From Gracilariopsis chorda (taxonomy: Eukaryota; Rhodophyta; Florideophyceae; Gracilariales; Gracilariaceae): a DNA stretch of 27,762 nucleotides. This document shows, in pieces, positions 18,580 to 27,762 of this stretch; positions within the stretch are counted from its first letter, which is position 1, and every line of letters begins with the position of its first letter. The position numbers and the translations under genes were made by a program. The stretch lies in NCBI GenBank assembly GCA_003194525.1, contig NBIV01000974.1:1-27762 (forward strand). The letters are read 5' to 3'. The notes below the pieces were generated by a model. It saw nothing but the letters and a program-made list of their open reading frames with translations, was not told the origin of the DNA and ran no database searches.

Positions 18580-20615
18580 CTACGACGACGCCCTGATACA
18601 GTGAACTGTTGATTCCAGTACTTGCGAACTACTTACACTCATCTGTTGTGCCCCTCTCTCCGTCTCGTTGACGGATCCATTTTGACCAACACGGGTCATC
18701 TTTGTACAACATGGTTTGCTAATGGGCGCAGTACCTGACGTACCTACCGCCTCTCGTACGGCATGATTCAAGAATCGCTCAGCTGATCCACTCTTGTGCT
18801 CTTCGGTCGTAGTCCGGAGCTCTGTGTAGTATTGATTTTCGGCTCTGTGCGATGGACAAACAACAAAACACGTTATGTCTCGTCAGTTTCCGCTTGAGGA
18901 AAAGCTACTGACAGCATCTTCCGCTATGCTGGGGAGAAAATTCCCATTCCTTTCTCAACAACGGTACGTTGCAGGGGTCCTGGCCAGATCAATGCCAGGT
19001 GCACTGAAATCAAACCCGTGAAGATCTAAGTGAACTTACCAGTACCGCTTCCGCGCGAATGAATAATGAGAGTACAATCTTCGTCATCGCTGTTTGTCTT
19101 CGCGCACCTAAAAGTCAAGAATTTTGAAGAGGTATCTGCTGGTAGGAGAGCTTTGCTACTTGGCTCAGCTGTCTCCCTGCCATACGTCAGATCCCAGACA
19201 GACTTCACTACAGCACTGCCGAGTTTATTGGGTAGTCCTTTTTCCCTGGCCGAGTCGAATATTTCTAATGCCTTAGTTCAAGAGTCAGTCAAACGGTAAC
19301 AACCGTTGCTGGACAAATTAATACCGCACTCCATAAGCAACTATTGTAGGCGCTCGCCTATCGCATTCTTCTCTTCGTATATAATGACTATCAGCTGGGC
19401 CATCATGGCCGCAGCAAAACAGTCTTTATCACAAACGATGTTTCCTGTGATATTATAGCCGAATGCTTCTTCATTGGCCAAATTGGGCGTCTTTCTCTCT
19501 TCTTCAAGGTCCAAGGTTACCTTGTTGATCTACATGAATCCCGTGAATGCTTCCCTGAAGACGAAACCTTTCTTTTTGCCCATACAGGCGAGAACATTGA
19601 AAGAAGCTGTTCTGGCGACGACAGCACATTGCGTAAGATCATCGTGTATGTGGTTGGTCAAGTAATCAGCCAGCAACAGTGCGATTTCATAACCAGTGAA
19701 TATACACAGCGACCTATGGGCTGAAATTTCGGCAGCCCCTAGAGACCGGCATCAGGATCATTCGCAACCACAATTGGAGCATTGCATCGTTTTGAAGTTT
19801 CAACGTCAAGGTCCAGAGCACCGTTTTCCTCTGGATTGGGAAACGGTAGCGTTGGGAAGGCTGGGTCTGGTTTATATTGTTCCTCAACCGGTACGAACGT
19901 GGAAGTTGAAAGCGTCGAAAGATTTCGGCGATTAACGGGGTGCCGACGCCGTGTCAAGCGGTTTATACCATGCGTGGAGGACTGAAATCAAGCAGAAGCT
20001 TATATAAAGCAGCGGTAATCGCCGAAAAGTACTGTTCAGTAACTTGGTGATGGGGATCTGGTAGTGGTGGTAGATCATGGTCAGATATGGCGTACTTGTT
20101 TTACAAGGGCGTGAGCAGTGTTTGACAGGTTGCTCTACACATCAGGTCGAATTTGAATGCCGTCGCTCCAGAAAACTTTGAGCCAGTTGTCCTGTGACGG
20201 GTTATGACTGGCTGTAACGCACAAACTCAGCGCAGCTTGAAGGCTTCGTACTGCCAAGGCGATAGATGGCGTGGGAAACGGTCTGGAGAAAAGCTGGTCT
20301 TGCGCTCCATGGATCCTAAAAACGTCTGCAATGAGCACCGCAAACTTTGTGGAATCCGTTTTGGTGTTATGACTGACGACAAAGACGCGCGAAATAGGAT
20401 TGGAGATCCTTGCCAGCGCCTGCGCCGCAGAAAGGACTAGACAATTGAGACGGTCATATCCTGGCCCGACGGCTGCGTGTAAGCCCTCTGTACCGAATCG
20501 AAGACGGTGGGTTTGGTCGAGGGCGACAGGCAGACGGGATGGCTCCGCGGGGGAGCATAGGCAGTGGGAGAGCATTTAGTTCACTTGTTGACGTGTTGTC
20601 GGATCCGGATCCATG
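18580..20615 (-). pseudogene. PGM2-type phosphoglucomutase/phosphopentomutase relic, right copy
   Basis: Same gene relic as 2080-4112, with the intron at 18845-19039. Two extra bases relative to the left copy (near 19375 and 19444) restore the frame. GYNITGNIVCDKDCFAAAMM and then IYEEKNAIGERLQ read straight through, and only single stops interrupt the frame down to VKSVWDLTYGRE and RGSGTG. The remaining lesions are shared with the left copy: TAA after codon 12, the stop after QIRPDV, the shift before the metal loop and TAG in the GFM block. One substitution gives A for V in the SLQAVLSL segment. Confidence 0.9.
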
Positions 20616-21254
20616 GCGATTCGGTCGCGGCCCAGTGCGCATATTGCGGGAGGGACTAGGGTCGCTCTTGTGCCAGGGTGGCTACAGCGCATTGCAAGGG
20701 AGAGGGCGGTGGCACAGGCGGTTGTGAAGACGGCGGTAAGGAAGGCGGCGAGCGGGGAGTAGGACTCCGTCTGTGCCTCATCAGGCTGAGGGTGTGGCGA
20801 GGAATAGAGACACGGAGGGTCATGGAATTCAGATTTGCCTATGAAGCTCTGGGTAGGCAAAGTTGAAGACGGCGATGGTGATGCTGGCGCAGTGGACGGC
20901 GTGCTGCTGGTGCGCTGCGCGTCCGATGCATCTTCCAAGAGGATTCTTTTGTTGAGCGTGACGTGCTGAGATTTTGTGGTGCAACCGCGCCCACCTGTCC
21001 ACGTGGCGGGAAACGTGGTGCCATCGCAACGGTAGCTTGCACCGCACCTCAGGCCACGTCACACGCGCGTTGTATGGAAGAAGATACACAGCTGACGAGC
21101 GCGCTAGCACAGCAACCTCGTCCGCGCGACCCGCAACCGCTTTCTGGAACTGACCTTCACTTCTGTTCTCGTCACTCTACAAGCGCACTCCCTTTTCCTT
21201 TTTTCTCCCTCCTGCCCCCCTCTCTCACACTAAACGCAACTTACCGTCGTCGCC

Positions 21255-21542
21255 ATGTCCGACGCCGTCAATGTCGCTTTCGAGCGTTGCGAACATCTTC
21301 GTCAATAATGGGAAAATCTCAAATGTGACATGCTTGCTATAGACCCTTCAAATCCCAACGCCGCGCAAAGGAGGGACCGCCTTCGCAGCCAAATGGATCA
21401 AATCATGAATCAAATGACTTCAGTTCTCAATGAAACAAAACGACTCGTTCCTCCAAAACACGCTGAGCCACACGACGAGCCCATTCGATATTCTTTTTAT
21501 ACTAACGCCGGTGTCCTGGAAGTGGTTCTAGTTCTGTCGTAA
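21255..21542 (+). pseudogene. Unrecognised coiled protein relic, truncated by repeat end
   Basis: Right-hand counterpart of the gene at 4752. It has the same CT-rich leader, ATG and TAA at codon 18. It reads in frame through the helical segment to HDEPI, then leaves homology at 21485 and runs 18 codons into unrelated sequence before TAA at 21540. The acidic, proline-rich and later parts are missing. One substitution changes N to K before HAEPHDEP. Confidence 0.7.
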
Positions 21543-22621
21543 ATTTTGCTCTAAACGCACCATGTGATCAAACGATCATTTGCCATACGATCTTGCGACT
21601 TGTAAGCTGTCGCCAGATCCCACCCAACCCAACCCGAGAACAGAACATTTCCTTCATGTTCTTCAGACTGCAATTAGTTGTGCTCATTTTTGTAGTGCCT
21701 TGGAGGCAAAACAAGCGTCAGTTAGGCGAAACATACAGTTTATTTAGTTAGTTGTTCTGTAAATCTCTTCAAGAAAAGCATGCGCCAGGCAGTTCACTGC
21801 AACTACCAGGCAGATATTGTTCGAATAAAAGATGGATGTTTATTGGAGCCGAGTGGTAGCATGACGTTTCTTCTGCGCCCAAATTGTTCTACCGCATGTT
21901 GGGTGCATTGCGAGTCTGATAGACCATGAACCTGGGCTATTGTGTCGAGTATGGAACTTTGAGTGCTCGGCGTGTGCATCTTAGTAGAGACCGGTCCTGA
22001 TATTCCTGACACTCACATTTCCCCCGCCGGCACGTCTATAATAAGATACGCAGACTATTGTTCGCTTATAAGAGCTAGAACGCTTAAGATCATTCATGTT
22101 TGGGAAAGAGTTGGTGGCAGCGGCCATGCAGATCATCTTGCTGATGAGAAGCTCTCACTGCAATCAGCACACTCCCCGAGAGATGTGCTATTCCTGGGAA
22201 TAGGTGGGTGGGAAATTGATCTACGATCTTCGAGCAGCTTGTTCTTTTGATTGCAGTGCTGGTTAGACAACTGGTCCCGCAGTAGAAGATAGATCCGAAC
22301 TTGCGCATTGAGTTGTCCGGTGGAACAGCATCTGCGCCTCATTGCAGTCCAAATCCGTTCAAATAATTCCCTTATTCCGGTTCCTCGAAAATCTATGCCT
22401 CGTCGATGTACAGACTACGGTATATAAACGCTCATTGACTTTACTGAACGCATTATGATGAATCAGACGACATTCAACATCCTTAGTTTTGGAAGAGGAC
22501 TGTAGGGAAGTGCAAATTACCTGGTAGGTAGTGGTATAATAAGGAGTGATAGCCTGCTGTTTTCCCTCATTAATCGGCAGCACCCTTATTACCAGGCAAT
22601 CGGAGAGAGAAGTCTCGAAAG
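21543..22621. other. No recognisable gene
   Basis: AT-rich flank that starts right after the repeat breakpoint. A 95-codon plus-strand frame (21963-22250) has no motif, and the minus strand shows only short frames. Confidence 0.35.
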
Positions 22622-22909
22622 GTGTATAGGGAAAAGACGGTATTTACAGCAGTAGAGTGTCAGCAAACAACATCATCGCCCACAGTGCCTCTGAATCCTA
22701 GAAGCAGTGAAGTCGTTCCATTCAATAGATTGGATGAGCAGCTGAGAAGCGCTGTTGGCTCCATCCCGCACGAGCAACCGTTCTGGCTTCCGCCTGCATT
22801 ATTGGAATGCACGTTCGATGCGCATCCCAACCCACAGCCCTGCGACGTGTCCACAAGGTATCCTCGAAGCACAGAAATAGTCTCAAACACCGGAGCAGAG
22901 ACAAATTGA
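22622..22909 (+). other. Unrecognised open frame, possible exon
   Basis: The 95-codon frame has protein-like composition (VVPFNRLDEQLRSAVGSIPH, EQPFWLPPALLECTFDAHP) and no ATG at its start. A CAG preceded by a short pyrimidine stretch lies near 22650. I know no family for it. It may be an exon of the same gene as the frame at 23211. Confidence 0.25.
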
Positions 22910-23210
22910 GGTCTTCGGGTCTCATCGTACATGTCTCTGTTCGTTACTACTTCTACATGTGAATGGTAACAAAAACAGCTACAACAACTTTTCTCCTTCG
23001 GGCTTCAGTATGTGTCTTAGAATCCCGTAGGAATGAATTTACAATAGTAGGACCGTTACCTTCTGCACCTGCGCACAAAATAAGACTACTACTTTGACCC
23101 ACTTCGTCCTCTCCAGCAGGGCAAAATACAAACACGTACTTAATACGAGAAAAAGAGAGTGTACCAATTCATACAAAGTCATCGATAGCCCCAAATTGTT
23201 GTATTCTTAG

Positions 23211-23597
23211 CATAGAAATCAAATTCGTGCCGTTGATCTGTTTAGTATGTGAGTCCAAAACAACTATGCAGCACTCACGGACATCATCTTTTGTTTCTCT
23301 GTACCACTTGAACTTCCAAAAATCGTCACAGAAGACATCAACCCTGCATACTTGTACTCGGTTTTCTCTGAATCAACTGAAACTATTTATCATAATGTCA
23401 ATAGACCGAGCGATCAATTTTATCAACGGTAACAGATCATTACCTATCTAAAATATCCAGAACAGGCAGCAGATGTAACCCAATCCGGAAGTAGTATAGG
23501 TTTGAATTTCGTGTTATGGAGTAGAGAGCGTGCGCAAACTACGCAGCAGTGGTTGCCTTCGCGCAAGAAGCTGGAGCACGATTGGAATAGACAATAA
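23211..23597 (+). pseudogene. Unrecognised protein relic with two internal stops
   Basis: After a TTGTATTCTTAG, which looks like an acceptor, one frame reads 128 codons to TAA 23595 with only two interruptions: TGA near 23250 and TAA near 23427. Blocks are VQNNYAALTDIIFCFSVPLE, TEDINPAYLYSVFSESTETI, TYLKYPEQAADVTQSG and LNFVLWSRERAQTTQQWLP. Codon composition is protein-like throughout, so decay of a real exon is likely. I do not recognise the family. Confidence 0.4.
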
Positions 23598-24306
23598 AAG
23601 CTAACCTGCAGAGGAAGGGCTCCGCAGGCAGGGGTCAACCCAGTAGGAATTCTGAGGAAACTTGTGCTTGTTCTTTCCCTTTGTGTTTAATGAATATAGA
23701 TCTTCACCCCCGTAGCGTACTCGACCAACACATTTGCGGCCTCGATTTATTTCTGTTTCTCAACATTTAAGCGGATAACCTCCTTTGCCTAAAATAGAGC
23801 ATGAGATTAATTCATCTCAATACCGCCTAACGTTTTACCTAAGTTTTACAGCAGGGCCAAGCAAAACACTGCTAGCTCCCTAAATACCGGAGAGACATCA
23901 GCCGTATACCCTATCTTCATATAAACGAATCCAAGAGCAAACAAACTAACACAGGGCTCGGACTCACTCTCCTTTTTGAGTAGAGACAGAAGTTGCAGTA
24001 ATGGTGAACTTTATTCTATGCAGCCCTTGCAGTGCCAAAAGATTTTTACCTTGCCGCACTACTGACAGCCGACTACGAGTCCTTAGCAAGTGAATCCTTT
24101 TCATTTTTCCATGACTCAAGCAACCGCTTTGCGTGTTGAGCATGTAGATCGGCAATAGAGTTAGAGAGTAGATTGACTGTATATTGTTGATTGCACATCA
24201 TGCGTAAGACGCATATGCCGCTAAATTGTAGGCGGCTGGGATTGTAGTTAGCAGGTTATAATAGATAGACCTGCACTGCGGGCTTGAGAGCTCTTACTCA
24301 AAGAAC
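23598..24306. other. No recognisable gene
   Basis: AT-rich and stop-rich in all frames. Nothing stands out. Confidence 0.4.
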
Positions 24307-24834
24307 GTGGGTGACAATGACCCAAAAGACGTAGTTTACGTTAGGAGAGTTACCTACTCCAGTATCCCTGTCCTGTCCAACATATGTGTAACAGAATTTG
24401 AGCTGCAAAACGAAGAAACTATCTTACGGGTTAGATGTGTGGCGTTAAAAATAAAACCGGTTTTTCGAACACCAACCATATTCTTCCTGATGCTTTCATG
24501 TGTCATAAGCTGTCCTTTTTTAGCACAGGAGTCCATGAAAAGAGTAAGGAATGATTGTAAGATGTGCAACAAGCACATCAAGACTTTCGCCAACTTGATT
24601 CGCCATCACAAGCGCTCTCATCCAATACAGAATGCTGCATACATTGCCCCCAGTTTGAAATATCAAAGCACGTCCTCCATAACAAGTTCAGTTGAAACTT
24701 ATGTTGGTTCTGTGAGCGCTGTGTGTGTAAGGCCGGATAATACGCAGCATGAACCCATGATGAACATTTGGTACTGTCCACACCTTGAGGACACCGAATT
24801 GTATGACACCAAAGAAGACCACAAAGAATAATAG
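24307..24834 (+). CDS. Single C2H2 zinc-finger protein or exon
   Basis: The frame is open for 174 codons up to TAA 24832. A strong 3' splice site (CCTTTTTTAGCACAG) ends at 24528, so the coding part may begin at 24529 with ESMKRVRND as a downstream exon. Alternatively, translation could start at ATG 24535. One finger follows directly: C-x2-C-x12-H-x4-H at 24556-24621 (CKMCNKHIKTFANLIRHHK, then RSH) with the usual hydrophobic positions. The rest is Ser/Thr-rich and acidic at the end (YDTKEDHKE). The first half, 24307-24528, looks less protein-like and is probably intron. A DNA- or RNA-binding role is inferred from the finger only. No lesion is seen in 24529-24834. Confidence 0.5.
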
Positions 24835-25711
24835 CTCTGTAACGGAGCCCTGCCGGCTTTTCTATGGCTTTCAGGATGACGTAACTCCTGTTATTAACGA
24901 CTCACACCCTTTAAAGACCCGCTAGCCCCACTAGAAGAGCTCAACTCAGATTGCAATAATATGGTTGACTATTGCACTTCCAAGCAAATGAAGATCAGCC
25001 AGAGCGTCGGTGAATATGATCTTGTGCATAGGGTTGAATCTCGGGTACCAAAACAGTTCAAGATAGTATCGAGTCAGTTTGCAAGCGTAAAAAGTTTAGT
25101 ACGTCCTTTGCTCGCAAGTGTGCTGTAAGGAACGAAGGCTGGAAGTCAGCAAGATAGAAAAACAGTGGTGTATTACCACAGTCAAAGTGTTTTGACCATT
25201 CTTGAGCTTTTACAGAAGAACGCAGATCCAGATGGAGGGGTGAATAACTTTCGGCAGTTCCAAAATAGCTAGTACCAATGGTAGCTGTGCATATCCAACT
25301 CTTGCAAACATGTTATTAAGGGGGAACGTTTAGGTTTCCCCTTCGCAGGGTTACTTTGTAGCGGAGCTGCGATTGGGCGACAGATGTGAGACGTGGTGCT
25401 GCTTTGCGCATGCACGGCATGGTACGGGCATTTCAACAAGTTCATTTGGTGCGCAAAAGCGCTGCTTGTTTCAATCCTAACTCTAATCCAAGAAAATTCG
25501 CACATGTCCATGCCACCAGTCGGGCGCGCGCAGTTTGTTCAAAAACACTGCACGACCTGTACCGAAGCCAAACTCTCCGCTTTTCACGGTACCCACTCTG
25601 CCTGCACTACCTTGCTTCATTCTCACTTGACGTTGTTTCATGCCTCTGCACAGCATAGCGCTCTTTTCTCAAGTGTCAGTGTCAAAGCACCTTCAACCCC
25701 CGGTATAACTG
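24835..25711. other. No recognisable gene; short frames only
   Basis: A 55-codon ATG frame at 24961-25128 (MVDYCTSKQMKISQS...) and overlapping Cys/His-rich frames at 25386-25722 are present but carry no clear domain. Confidence 0.3.
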
Positions 25712-25945
25712 ATGCAGTCTAGAAAGCTACCAATTGAAGTGTACGAGGTCTTCAAAAAACGCGTGGTTCCGTCCCTAATGAGAGGTAGCAATCCTACCAA
25801 CGGTACCGCCTCAAAGGTCGGATCAGCAGGTCGTCAGCCGCGCATGGTGCACTACGCGATGGTTCAATATGCAGATCATTGGTTGAAAGAATCAAGGCTT
25901 CCACAATATTCGGACAGCATGTCAAGTGCAAATTGCGTGTATTGA
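25712..25945 (+). CDS. Hypothetical 77-residue protein
   Basis: The ATG-initiated frame ends in TGA at 25943. The product is basic and helical (PIEVYEVFKKRVVPSLMRG, then MVHYAMVQYADHWLKESRLP). The length and the ordered residue mix make it more protein-like than its neighbours, yet no family is recognised. It could equally be one exon of a larger gene. Confidence 0.25.
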   Translation: MQSRKLPIEVYEVFKKRVVPSLMRGSNPTNGTASKVGSAGRQPRMVHYAMVQYADHWLKESRLPQYSDSMSSANCVY

Positions 25946-26012
25946 AAAGTATTTGAGAGCGTTACAACATGTTGAGGCACTGTGAGCCCTTCCGTAAATT
26001 GCGTTCACTACG

Positions 26013-26640
26013 TTGCCCTGCGGTCAAAGTTCATTCGAGGGACAAAACCTTAAAACATTTGTCAACATCGCAATAGATGTTATTTTTCTGCTTAAGGAGA
26101 GTGTCAAAAGAGAAAAGTCTGTCTGCCGCGCTTTTCGTGATTCTCAGCATTCCGGAGCATTTTTTCCTGTAGGAAATTCATACAATTATGCTTCAGAACG
26201 CAGCATTTTGTCGCAGCGTGAAATAGAGGGTTCATTCCATACTCGACAGTTTTGTTACGAGTTGGCCCTCAGACTAGATTTTGGTCCTCCGATGAGCTTT
26301 CGTTGCCGTTCATGGCTGGGCGGGGGCAGATATGAGATTTCTGCAAGGGCGGGTTATCGCTTGAAACAGTTAATACTGTGATTGAAGACTACGACCTCGG
26401 TGTGCCGAAGGGAATGTCTCATGTAATGGTTGCCGCTAACAGCTAAATACTGTGATTGAAGACTACGACCTCGGTGTGCCAAAGGGAATGTCTCATGTAA
26501 TGGTAGCGCTGAGTTTTTGTCCTACATTCAAAACTCTGCAAATGGACGTGCAAGATCGATGGACCAATGAGAAATGTAGTACGTCATTCTTCTTCTGCTT
26601 GAAGCGAAACATGTAAATTTCCAGGGAGATGCGGGAAAAT
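26013..26640 (+). pseudogene. Unrecognised protein relic disrupted by a tandem duplication
   Basis: The first frame runs 122 codons to TGA 26379 with ordered blocks (LKTFVNIAIDVIFLLKESVK, LALRLDFGPPMSFRCRSWLG, GRYEISARAGYRLKQ). Another frame then reads NTVIEDYDLGVPKGMSHVMV twice because the DNA is duplicated with a 74-bp period, which is not a multiple of three. After the second copy it goes on to FCPTFKTLQMDVQDRWTNEK. This is a real-looking protein broken by the duplication and a frameshift. The family is unknown to me. Confidence 0.4.
26372..26509 (+). repeat. 74-bp tandem duplication
   Basis: aatactgtgattgaagacta starts at 26372 and again at 26446. About 64 bases match with a single difference (ccgaag versus ccaaag). 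Confidence 0.85.
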
Positions 26641-27041
26641 GCAGGAAGAAGGAAACTACTTTCTTGGTTTAGGTGAGTGACGAATAAACGTGACACAATG
26701 TTGTAGTTTGTTAGTGTGATAACCAAAACCACTAGGCCACAAGAGTAATTCTATGGTAATAATTAGTGTTCCAGCCTTTTCCCGCAGCTCCCTGTTCCCT
26801 TGGAGATGCGTCTGTTTCACTCGCTGGATACAACACGTTTGTTATAGCTTATTTGCCATGTACTAGAGATCTATTCCAAGCAAAAAGAAGGGTTAAGCAA
26901 CGCGAACCTGCCCTACTGGGCGGATTCCTTAGTCTTATCTAAAACAATGGTCTGCACTGATATGTGGGTACTTCCAAAAACTGGTAGCAGTATACCGTTG
27001 TAGGATGTTGTTCGGCTTACAAAGAGGATGGATATACCTAC
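26641..27041. other. No recognisable gene
   Basis: Nothing beyond short, motif-free frames. It may hold the intron following the minus-strand frame at 27042-27240. Confidence 0.35.
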
Positions 27042-27240
27042 CTCTAGGGAGCTGCTGCAACAATTCCAATGACATGGACTGTTTCTCATCTTCTGCTTGC
27101 AACGCGGCCAATCGCCACGTGTAACCTTCTCTTCGTGGTACGAGGTCCTTCTGAATGAGTTCGTCATGGTAACATTCGATGAGGATGCAATTCTCTTTCT
27201 GTCTTCCGCCTATAAAATCGGCCCCGTTCCTTCGAGGCAT
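27042..27240 (-). CDS. Putative first exon of an unrecognised protein
   Basis: On the minus strand ATG 27240 opens MPRRNGADFIGGRQKENCIL and a charged helix (RLAALQAEDEKQSMSLELLQ). The frame meets a good donor, GAG|GTAGGTATA, at 27041. The acceptor is not placed. The ATG is about 80 bp from the oppositely oriented ATG at 27318, so the two could share a divergent promoter. Low confidence. Confidence 0.22.
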
Positions 27241-27317
27241 GCGTTCTCACTTTCTACCCATGAATAGGGTGTTTGGTATATTTCACTCGTTTTCAATCTG
27301 GAGTATCGCTTGATATC

Positions 27318-27762
27318 ATGACGACCACACTGTGCTCCGCTACTGTTCTCTTCACGGCTCTGCTTGCCATAGTTTGCACGGCGGCTGGCGCAAAGGTGAC
27401 AGCTTACAGGCCGAATCTTGTGCCATGGACAGCCTCTCGCCATTCTCGAATCTCCCTGATGGATGAAGATGTTGTCGCGACGATCATATGGGATCTGCCA
27501 CAACTGATGGCAACGGGTATTTTCACCGTGTCTGGAACCGCTAGCGATGTAGCCTTCCGCAAAGTAAGCGCCGTCCCGACGTTTACATTCGCCTGGACTA
27601 CAGACATTCCTCCGCAAGGGCCAGGTTTGAGGTAGACCGCTCCGTGCTTCGCGGGGTAAGGAAGATTCACACAAATTCAGCGACAAATCAGGAAACGTCA
27701 ACTTCGGCACACTTCACTTCAATACTGAAATGTGCACTGTATACCAGCGCTTCTATGACGCC
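27318..27762 (+). CDS. Probable secreted protein, partial and possibly frameshifted
   Basis: ATG 27318 is followed by a typical signal peptide: short n-region MTTT, hydrophobic core ATVLFTALLAIV and a likely cut after TAAGA. The mature part reads PNLVPWTASRHSRISLMDED and TFTFAWTTDIPPQGPG, then meets TAG at 27633. Neighbouring frames continue protein-like (FEVDRSVLRG, then DSHKFSDKSGNVNFGTLHFN) to the window edge. So either there are two frameshifts or a short intron starts near 27655 (GGG|GTAAGG). The family is unknown. The protein would enter the secretory pathway. Confidence 0.4.

Larger units (their letters stand above)
16495..21485. repeat. Right copy of the long direct repeat
   Basis: Collinear with 1-4982. 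The offset grows from 16494 to 16503 because all eight indels add bases on this side. It may extend left of 16495, but the left copy is cut by the window edge. It ends abruptly at 21485 inside the coding relic at 21255-21542, where unrelated AT-rich sequence starts. Confidence 0.97.

Noticed and set aside
1..21485. Full LTR retrotransposon with 5-kb LTRs
   Set aside because: No reverse transcriptase, protease, RNase H or integrase motif lies between the repeats. The repeats hold host gene relics on both strands, and one repeat ends in the middle of a coding relic.
1..21485. Repeat-induced point mutation as the cause of gene decay
   Set aside because: Stops come from mixed changes (Trp, Tyr, Glu and Gln codons), frameshifts are common, and copy differences are mostly transversions and 1-nt indels, not C-to-T.
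27210..27710. 166-codon minus-strand open frame as a gene
   Set aside because: It is antisense to the frame with a clear signal peptide at 27318. Its product has no ordered motif.
1..27762. tRNA, rRNA or bacterial promoter and terminator features
   Set aside because: No cloverleaf with TTC-loop and acceptor pairing and no rRNA core sequence was seen; the DNA is eukaryotic, so bacterial signals do not apply.

Overview
The window is nuclear DNA of a eukaryote, probably an alga. Coding density is very low. No bacterial operons, rRNA or tRNA genes are visible. GT-AG introns with pyrimidine tracts can be placed in several genes. One relic belongs to DUF3326, a family I know mainly from cyanobacteria and plastid-bearing lineages, so a photosynthetic host (perhaps a red alga) is the best guess. 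The species is not established by the sequence.

Layout. Positions 1-4982 and 16495-21485 are two copies of one direct repeat, about 99.7% identical by eye (about 16 substitutions and 8 small indels). The left copy runs off the window edge. Each copy holds, in order: the C-terminus (left) or the whole (right) of a basic nuclear-type protein gene, a plus-strand relic of the valyl-tRNA synthetase C-terminus, a minus-strand relic of a PGM2-type phosphohexomutase, and the start of an unrecognised coiled, acidic, proline-rich gene. In the left copy that last gene reads on past the repeat end. In the right copy it is cut off at 21485.

Between the copies lie four more decayed or partly decayed host genes: a two-RRM RNA-binding protein (minus, 7222-7775), an Mtr4/Ski2-type exosome helicase (minus, 8040-8964), the complex I subunit NDUFA13/GRIM-19 (plus, 10417-11033) and a DUF3326 protein (plus, 11471-12500). 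These were recognised by reading all frames; each is broken by frameshifts or stops, although the last two exons of NDUFA13 are clean. The relics keep introns where these can be tested, so they arose at the DNA level and are not retrocopies. The best candidate for an intact gene is at 15171-16670. It has a Pro/Gln-rich N-terminus and a C-terminal domain that loosely resembles GCR1_C. Its exon-intron junction is tandemly triplicated, giving two extra in-phase 36-nt micro-exons.

Right of the second copy (21486-27762) I recognise no gene family with confidence. It holds several protein-like frames: an uncharacterised relic, a single C2H2 zinc-finger ORF, a short ATG-initiated ORF, a frame interrupted by a 74-bp tandem duplication, and the start of a probable secreted protein at the right edge.

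Nothing here forms a pathway. The window reads as a duplicated gene graveyard in a low-density part of a nuclear genome. No transposase, reverse transcriptase, CRISPR array or phage gene was found.
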